DNA of 12,683 nt, taken from positions 1 to 12,683 of the forward strand of contig JAUXBW010000022.1 in NCBI GenBank assembly GCA_030619185.1, in the 5' to 3' direction. The notes below the pieces were generated by a model. The model did not search any database. It worked only from the letters and a program-made list of their open reading frames with translations, and was not told the origin of the DNA. The translations under genes were made by a program, and so were the position numbers. Shown in pieces: positions 7,332 to 12,683 of the stretch (position 1 is its first letter; each line of letters starts with the position of its first letter). The DNA is from Methyloprofundus sp. (GTDB lineage: Bacteria > Pseudomonadota > Gammaproteobacteria > Methylococcales > Methylomonadaceae).

Positions 7332-7338
7332 TAAAATC

Positions 7339-8283
7339 ATGTTAATTAAGGAAAAATCACCTATTTTAAGTAGTGAAATTACCGATAAAACTATTTTTAT
7401 CAATAGGCGCAAAATTATAAAAGCAGCCGCAGGAATATCTATCACATCCATGCTTCCCGCACCGGCCAGCGCACTGGTAAAAAAATATGCACAAGTCCCT
7501 GTCGGACCCTATTCCGGCGATTTTAAAAGCACTGCTTTCGAAGACGTTGCCAGCTATACCAATTATTATGAATTTAGCACCAATAAAAAAGATTCCACTG
7601 TTTTAGCAAAAAACCTTAAAACCAGTCCCTGGAATATCACAGTTGAAGGTGAGGCAGAAAAAACAGGTATTTTTAATTTAGAAGACATATTAAAGGCCAA
7701 CCCGCTAGAAGAGCGTGTTTATCGATTTCGTTGCGTAGAAGCCTGGTCTATGGTCGTCCCCTGGTTAGGGTTTCCGTTAGCTGCGATGCTAAAACAATTC
7801 AAGCCCACAGCAAAAGCAAAGTTTGTTGAATTTACCACTCTATATGACCCGGAAGTAATGATAGGCCAGAAAAGCAAGGCACTGGGCTGGCCTTATGTTG
7901 AAGGCCTGAGAATTGATGAAGCGATGCACCCCTTGGCTTTTATGGCAACGGGAATGTACGATGAGGAACTACCCAAGCAGAATGGTGCACCATTGCGCTT
8001 GGTAGTTCCCTGGAAATATGGCTTCAAAAGCATTAAAGCTATCGTAAAAATTCGCTTCTCAGAAACCATGCCCGGCACAGCCTGGAATAAAATGGCTCCC
8101 AGTGAATATGGCTTTTATGCCAATGTTAACCCAGAAGTTGCACACCCACGCTGGAGTCAGAGTAGAGAACGTATTCTCGGCGCAAGCATCTTTACCCCAA
8201 AACGCAAAACAGAAATATTTAATGGCTATGGCGATCAAGTCGCCTCGCTTTATAAAAGAATGGATTTAAGCAAGCAGTTTTAG
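7339..8283 (+). CDS. msrP: Periplasmic methionine sulfoxide reductase, molybdopterin catalytic subunit MsrP
   Basis: The product from 7339 has 314 residues and belongs to the sulfite-oxidase fold. MsrP reduces oxidised methionines in periplasmic proteins, both R and S forms, repairing damage from hypochlorous acid and other oxidants. A twin-arginine signal is seen: NRRKIIK at 22-28, then a hydrophobic stretch and an Ala-rich cleavage region ending near APASA (about 41-45), so the folded cofactor-loaded protein is exported by Tat. The molybdenum ligand is Cys132 in RFRCVEAWSM. The frame is open back to 7213, but those 42 residues would bury the Tat signal and lack a ribosome site. The gene sits 10 bases ahead of msrQ and was formerly known as yedY. 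Confidence 0.96.
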   Translation: MLIKEKSPILSSEITDKTIFINRRKIIKAAAGISITSMLPAPASALVKKYAQVPVGPYSGDFKSTAFEDVASYTNYYEFSTNKKDSTVLAKNLKTSPWNITVEGEAEKTGIFNLEDILKANPLEERVYRFRCVEAWSMVVPWLGFPLAAMLKQFKPTAKAKFVEFTTLYDPEVMIGQKSKALGWPYVEGLRIDEAMHPLAFMATGMYDEELPKQNGAPLRLVVPWKYGFKSIKAIVKIRFSETMPGTAWNKMAPSEYGFYANVNPEVAHPRWSQSRERILGASIFTPKRKTEIFNGYGDQVASLYKRMDLSKQF

Positions 8284-8293
8284 TGCCGTCCTA

Positions 8294-8923
8294 GTGCGTC
8301 TTTCAAAAAAAAGCTGGGCATTAATAAAAATCATCATTTTTTTACTTAGTTTAAGCCCTTTTTTCCTGCTAGTGAGTGCTACTATTCAAGACCAGTTAGG
8401 TGCAAACCCCATACAAACCCTGCATTTCAGCCTAGGCGACTGGGCCTTGCGCTTTGTTTGCATAGGACTGGCTTTAACGCCTTTAAAAAAACTACTAAAA
8501 CAAAGCTGGCCAGTACGTTTTCGGCGTATGCTAGGCTTGTTTGCCTTTTTTTATGCCAGCCTGCATTTTCTGGTTTATATCGTGCTTGATTTATCCTTAT
8601 CCTGGGAAGCATTTGTGGATGAAGTCCCTAAAAGCCCTTATATTCTCGTTGGACTTTTTACCTTTTTACTATTGACACCCCTGGCACTTACCTCGACTAA
8701 AGCCATGCAAAAACGCTTAGGCAAACGCTGGATACAATTACATAAGCTGGTTTATTTAGCGGCTATAAGTGCAGTCATTCATTATCTATGGTTAGTTAAG
8801 TCAGACCTAGGCGAACCGCTGCTGTATGCAACTGTCCTATTTATATTATTAAGTTCCCGTTTGTTCTTGCACCTAAAAACTAAAGACTATTTTGAGCAAG
8901 CGCTAACAGAGCTCAGAAAATGA
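8294..8923 (+). CDS. msrQ: MsrPQ heme-binding membrane subunit MsrQ
   Basis: The 209-residue protein is an integral membrane b-type cytochrome of the ferric-reductase-like family that passes electrons from the quinone pool to MsrP. About six hydrophobic helices are visible (roughly 10-29, 46-65, 79-99, 116-134, 148-167, 174-193). Candidate heme ligands are His91 in ASLHFLVY, His150 in IQLHKLVY and His163 in AVIHYLWL. The start is GTG at 8294, 10 bases after the msrP stop, with no clear Shine-Dalgarno sequence, so translation is probably coupled to msrP. The gene ends 8 bases from the recB stop on the other strand. The former name is yedZ. Confidence 0.95.
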   Translation: MRLSKKSWALIKIIIFLLSLSPFFLLVSATIQDQLGANPIQTLHFSLGDWALRFVCIGLALTPLKKLLKQSWPVRFRRMLGLFAFFYASLHFLVYIVLDLSLSWEAFVDEVPKSPYILVGLFTFLLLTPLALTSTKAMQKRLGKRWIQLHKLVYLAAISAVIHYLWLVKSDLGEPLLYATVLFILLSSRLFLHLKTKDYFEQALTELRK

Positions 8924-8931
8924 CACGTTCT

Positions 8932-11900
8932 TCAGCTTGGACTAAACAATTCAGCTAAGGCATTAACCCTCTCCTCATCAGGCGTATCACTAAATACGCC
9001 ACTCATCGCCTGCTCAACCCGCATTCCACGAACAAACAAATAACGCACTCCGCCAAAGTGTTCCGCAAATTGATAAGCAGGTAACCGCTTTTGTAAATAT
9101 TGATGTAAAACCACGCTATACAGCCAGTATTGCAAACCGTAATTATGCTCACGCATGGCTTGCGTTAAAGTCTCTGGTAGATAATCGCTCAAGGCATTGC
9201 TTTTATAATCCAATACATAGTAACGATCTTGATAGACTAATATTAAATCAATAAAACCAGTTAAATAACCTTGCATTTGTTTACTTGATAAAGACTGAAA
9301 AGCGGGACTACCTTGCAGGATATCGTTAATCTCTTCGGCAGCAAAGTCAGCCAGACTTAAATAAAAGGGCATTTCCTTTAAACAGGATTTTTCATCTATA
9401 TTAGCTAGGTAAAACCCACTATCATTATCGCTTAACGGGGTCGTCACCGTCTGAAAGAGCAGCTCATTCAAAACCTCAGGTGCGTCAATTTTCAAACCAT
9501 AACGCTGACAAGCCGCATCACGTTGCTGACTTATTTCTTCTCGCCTAGCCAAGGCAGTAAAACTAATATTTTCCAGTAGATCGTGAATAACATTTCCGGT
9601 GTGCGCACCTTTTGCCAATGCTAATGGAACTTGCTCATTGATTTGCGTGATATCGTTACTTTCCTCAGCTTTATCCAAAGGTAATTCTGTCGCTTCATGC
9701 AGACTTAAATAAGATAAGGCAGTGTAACTGCTCATTTGCCAGTTGCTGTATAAATGCCGTTTTTGCGCGGGCACTGATAAAGTGCCTGTTAACGCCGTTG
9801 CCTGATAGGCTCCCTCTAGGCTAACGCCAGTTTCTAGCTTGCGATAAGAAAAACTATCAGGAATGTCTGCTGCTAATTGCTGTAATCTTTCCTGTTGTTC
9901 ATTAAAGGGAATATTGGCGTGTTGGTATAAAAGATAGGCTAGTGCCGATTGATTCGGCTTATTAGCTGAACGACTATCCAGCCAGGTGATATAACAGCGA
10001 TATTTAGCCCGCGTCAATGCGACATAGAGTATACGTAAATCTTCGGCCAGTTCCTCCTGTAGTGCACAATCACGATGTTGCTCAAATTTTTCCGAGCCTA
10101 AATCGACCCGCATTTCACCCTGCGAGTGGCAAGTAATTGTTAGCTTTTCTTTCCCCAGGCGATCATTACGCGACCAAAGATAAGGACAAAACACAATAGG
10201 GTATTCCAGCCCTTTAGAACGGTGCATAGTCACAATTCTGACCGCATCGGCATCGCTTTCCAAACGTAACTGTTGCTCATCGCCAGCATTATTTTCTGCC
10301 GTGATCTCAGTACGTAACCAGCTGATGCTTTTGTGCAATCCTAAATGTTCATCCAGGCTTGCTTGTTGTACTAATTCCAGCAAGTGATGCAAGTTAGTGA
10401 TTTGCCTTTCAGCACCCTGTGTCTGGCTAATATGTACACGCACATTTTCCTGGCTTAAAAAACGCAACATCATCGCCATAAAACCTTTTTTCTGCCATCG
10501 CTCATGATAGTCCTGAAAGCGGCTTATCCAGGCACCCAGTTGCACTTCATCATTAAGAATTTGATAAAGTTGCTGCCCATCCAGAGCGAACCAGGGCAAG
10601 CTTAAGGCTTGCTTTAACAATCCCATATCTCCTGGTTGCGCTAGCGCTTGCATCAATTGATGTAAATCACGCGCTTCGCTACTCGCAAAGACTGAGTCAG
10701 TGCTGTTAAGTACTGCGGGAATGCCCGCCAGGCTTAATACCTCCTGATAAAGCACCGCTTGCCTATTAGTACGTACCAGAATAGCGATATCTGCTGGCTT
10801 GACAGGCCGTTTTTCCTTATCGCTTTGTAAAAAAACTTCGCCCCCCAGTAAGCTTAAAATTTCATGAGTAATGGCTACTTTTATCTCATCAGCCGCCTTG
10901 CCATTCGTCCAGTAGCCATTTTTACTTTCACTTTCTGCTAATTGCCATAAAGCTAAAGGCGCGAGGGACTGTTGGTTCTGCACTAGCGTTCCCTGTGCAG
11001 AGTCTAAAGCTGGCTTAACAGGATTAAATTCTAAATCCTCAAATACAAAGGGGTTAGCACGCTGACTGAAAAGCTGGTTTATCGCCTGCACCAAGTCAGG
11101 ATGCGAACGCCAGTTCTGCCCCAAAGTATAGTGATACTGCGCTTGCTGTTTTGCTAGCAAATAAGAATGAATATCTGCGCCACGAAATTTATAAATAGCC
11201 TGCTTTGGATCCCCAATTAAATATAAAGACTGCTCTGGATCAGCAAAGAGATGCGAGAAAATGTGCCACTGGTTTTGGTCGGTATCCTGAAATTCATCAA
11301 TTAATGCAACACAGTACTGCTGGTTAATTGCCTCGACCAGTAGCTCGCTACCGGCATTTGATAACGCCTCTGCAGTACGAGTAATCAGACTATCATGGGA
11401 CATGATATTCAGTTGCTGTAAACGAAAATCCAGATTATGCTGTAATTCTCCCGCCAGTGCGCGGCGTAATGTCAGACTGACTTTCTGGCTATAAGTATAC
11501 AAAAGATCAAAGGCTGAACTATCAAAATCCAGTTTATCTTTATGCTTTACATACATCCCACTGATTAATTGTTCACTTGTTAGCAATTTAAAATCAGCTT
11601 CCTTAGGACTGGGACAGCTAAAACGTTCAGTGCTACTCGCTGTTGCGTCTAGCCATTTCTTCAAGCGTTGCAAAGCTTCTGAAAAATCGTCTGTAAATGA
11701 CTTTTTAAAGTAGCCAGAATCTACCGCTGTCTTTAATGATTCTGCCTGCTGATTCAGAGATTTTTTTGCATCCAGTGCCTGTGCCTTAAGTGCTATTAAT
11801 AAACCCTCTAAATCTTCGAGCTCGGGATAGATAGTTAAAGTAGCAGGATAAAAACCCAGACTTGCTATTAATTTATCTGGCGTATCATATTGATGGCAAA

Positions 11901-12447
11901 GCAGGGATACTTCCCAGGCATCTCGTGGATAAATCTGGCTGCGCCAGAAATCTTCGACCATTTGCTGACGCACAGCTAAAGTCTCATCACTGAGCTGCAC
12001 ATCAAACATCTGCCCACTTTCTAAGGCATGTTCTTTAAGTAAACGCTGACAAAAGCCATGGATAGTGAAAATCCCTGCCTGGTCAATACCTAACAAAGCA
12101 TTATTTAAGCGCTGTATAGCAAGCTGCTGATCTATACCTGTATTTTCCAGTAGCTGTTCAGCCCATACACAGATATTTGTATCAAGCCCGGCAAGGGACT
12201 GTCCGGTTAAAAATTGCCTGGCCTCGACTAAGCGTGCGCGTACCCTTGCTTTTAATTCTTTGGTTGCGGCCTTGGTGAAAGTCACTATCAATAGCTGATC
12301 GATAGCATAGTTCTGTTCCACCACAAAACGCAAGGCAAGCATGGCAATAGCATAGGTTTTACCCGTACCGGCACTGGCTTCTAATAAATTAATACCTGGT
12401 TTTAACTTACTAGAAACTGGATTGAAATCCTGTTTATTTGTTTGCAT
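8932..12447 (-). CDS. recB: RecBCD enzyme subunit RecB (helicase-nuclease)
   Basis: The 1171-residue protein is the slow 3'-5' motor and nuclease subunit of RecBCD, which resects double-strand breaks and loads RecA. The N-terminal superfamily 1A helicase shows the Walker A loop ASAGTGKT (24-31), Walker B IDEFQDTD (383-390), GDPKQAIYKFRGAD soon after, and the arginine-finger motif YVALTRAK near 803-815. The C-terminal PD-(D/E)XK nuclease has Asp1067 in GFIDL, Asp1080 and Lys1082 in LDYKS, the same numbers as in E. coli RecB, plus a QxxxY motif at 1106-1110. All catalytic elements are intact and the length is normal. Neither recC nor recD is adjacent: downstream is msrQ, convergent, and the 183 bases upstream are non-coding. 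The ATG at 12445-12447 has only a weak ribosome site. Confidence 0.97.
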   Translation of the reverse strand: MQTNKQDFNPVSSKLKPGINLLEASAGTGKTYAIAMLALRFVVEQNYAIDQLLIVTFTKAATKELKARVRARLVEARQFLTGQSLAGLDTNICVWAEQLLENTGIDQQLAIQRLNNALLGIDQAGIFTIHGFCQRLLKEHALESGQMFDVQLSDETLAVRQQMVEDFWRSQIYPRDAWEVSLLCHQYDTPDKLIASLGFYPATLTIYPELEDLEGLLIALKAQALDAKKSLNQQAESLKTAVDSGYFKKSFTDDFSEALQRLKKWLDATASSTERFSCPSPKEADFKLLTSEQLISGMYVKHKDKLDFDSSAFDLLYTYSQKVSLTLRRALAGELQHNLDFRLQQLNIMSHDSLITRTAEALSNAGSELLVEAINQQYCVALIDEFQDTDQNQWHIFSHLFADPEQSLYLIGDPKQAIYKFRGADIHSYLLAKQQAQYHYTLGQNWRSHPDLVQAINQLFSQRANPFVFEDLEFNPVKPALDSAQGTLVQNQQSLAPLALWQLAESESKNGYWTNGKAADEIKVAITHEILSLLGGEVFLQSDKEKRPVKPADIAILVRTNRQAVLYQEVLSLAGIPAVLNSTDSVFASSEARDLHQLMQALAQPGDMGLLKQALSLPWFALDGQQLYQILNDEVQLGAWISRFQDYHERWQKKGFMAMMLRFLSQENVRVHISQTQGAERQITNLHHLLELVQQASLDEHLGLHKSISWLRTEITAENNAGDEQQLRLESDADAVRIVTMHRSKGLEYPIVFCPYLWSRNDRLGKEKLTITCHSQGEMRVDLGSEKFEQHRDCALQEELAEDLRILYVALTRAKYRCYITWLDSRSANKPNQSALAYLLYQHANIPFNEQQERLQQLAADIPDSFSYRKLETGVSLEGAYQATALTGTLSVPAQKRHLYSNWQMSSYTALSYLSLHEATELPLDKAEESNDITQINEQVPLALAKGAHTGNVIHDLLENISFTALARREEISQQRDAACQRYGLKIDAPEVLNELLFQTVTTPLSDNDSGFYLANIDEKSCLKEMPFYLSLADFAAEEINDILQGSPAFQSLSSKQMQGYLTGFIDLILVYQDRYYVLDYKSNALSDYLPETLTQAMREHNYGLQYWLYSVVLHQYLQKRLPAYQFAEHFGGVRYLFVRGMRVEQAMSGVFSDTPDEERVNALAELFSPS

Positions 12448-12630
12448 TTATTGTCTTATTTCCACTTAGTCAGTAGTCGCCCGAAAAAACGGCAGCCTTC
12501 AAATACCCTTGAATGTAACTTGAACTTAGGGAGCTGGAAATAAATAACTGTCCGATATTTGGTAGGATTTTTGTTTGTCTTTAGTGGTGTAGCAACAGGC
12601 GGTCGGGGTAGAAATGTGGCGCGCGCAAGC
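12448..12630. other. Non-coding region upstream of recB
   Basis: No reading frame of useful length occurs on either strand. A weak GCC-GAAAAAA-type small hairpin (CCG at 12481-12483 region with CGG at 12490-12492) and the TTCAA/TTGAA series are the only patterns seen. The region must hold the recB promoter unless recB is read from the gene further upstream. Confidence 0.5.
12498..12524. promoter_or_regulatory. Three TTCAA/TTGAA half-sites at 11-bp steps upstream of recB
   Basis: On the plus strand TTCAA begins at 12498, TTGAA at 12509 and TTGAA at 12520. The first two form an inverted pair with a 6-base spacer, the last two a direct repeat with the same spacing. Steps of 11 bp place them on nearly the same face of the helix, 51-77 bases ahead of the recB start, where a regulator or UP-type contact could act. 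No confident sigma-70 promoter was found with them. Confidence 0.25.
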
Positions 12631-12683
12631 TTAGGCTAATAGTTTATCCATGGTATCCTCTGTTTCCAGATTAGTAGCAAATA
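12631..12683 (-). CDS. Possible C-terminal end of an upstream minus-strand gene
   Basis: One minus-strand frame runs from the window edge to a TAA at 12631-12633 and reads FATNLETEDTMDKLLA, whose composition looks like a real protein C-terminus. Sixteen residues are too few to name a family, and it does not resemble the end of RecC that I know. An internal ATG preceded by AGAGGA would alternatively give a six-residue peptide, MDKLLA. If real, this gene lies in the same direction as recB, 183 bases upstream. Confidence 0.35.
   Translation of the reverse strand, partial: FATNLETEDTMDKLLA

Noticed and set aside
7213..7338. Earlier in-frame start for msrP overlapping xthA
   Set aside because: It would put 42 residues before the Tat signal and has no ribosome site, while the ATG at 7339 has an excellent AAGGAG.
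8924..8931. Terminator between msrQ and recB
   Set aside because: Only 8 bases separate the stops and no hairpin with a T-tract lies there or just beyond; the transcripts probably overlap.

Overview
The window reads as ordinary chromosomal core of a moderately AT-rich gammaproteobacterium with type IV pili. The evidence is the divergent ponA/pilMN pair (an arrangement shared by pseudomonads and many relatives), a hexameric-type citrate synthase, an MsrPQ periplasmic repair pair and a full-length RecB whose nuclease residues fall at the E. coli numbers. I cannot fix the genus; no metabolic marker gene is present. All main genes look intact, and no phage, insertion sequence with a transposase, CRISPR array, tRNA or rRNA is visible.

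Layout. Bases 1-1520 (minus strand) hold pilN, cut by the window edge, and pilM, which share one base of a TAATG stop/start junction. Bases 1521-2209 are a long gene-free divergent region. It holds a GC-rich hairpin cluster in the pilM leader, an 89-bp near-palindrome that looks like a miniature inverted-repeat element, and a stem-loop and -10 box ahead of ponA. ponA (2210-4540, plus) encodes the bifunctional penicillin-binding protein 1A. The ponA-gltA convergent gap (4541-4826) holds a REP-like nested palindrome and a bidirectional terminator. On the minus strand come rpmE (6159-6359) and then gltA (4827-6116), probably one transcript. On the plus strand follow xthA (6456-7232) and the msrP-msrQ operon (7339-8923) with a recognisable promoter, operator-like palindrome and Shine-Dalgarno site. 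recB (8932-12447, minus) ends 8 bases from msrQ, tail to tail. The last 236 bases are mostly non-coding and end with what may be the C-terminal tail of another minus-strand gene.

Functionally the window combines envelope building (PilM/PilN inner-membrane pilus platform, PBP1A peptidoglycan synthesis), central metabolism and translation (GltA, L31), and damage repair (ExoIII for DNA bases and strand ends, RecB for double-strand breaks, MsrPQ for oxidised periplasmic methionines). The items most worth a second look are non-coding: the two palindromic elements, the pilM leader, the palindrome on the msrPQ -35 box, and three half-sites at 11-bp steps ahead of recB. I found no convincing novel protein system.
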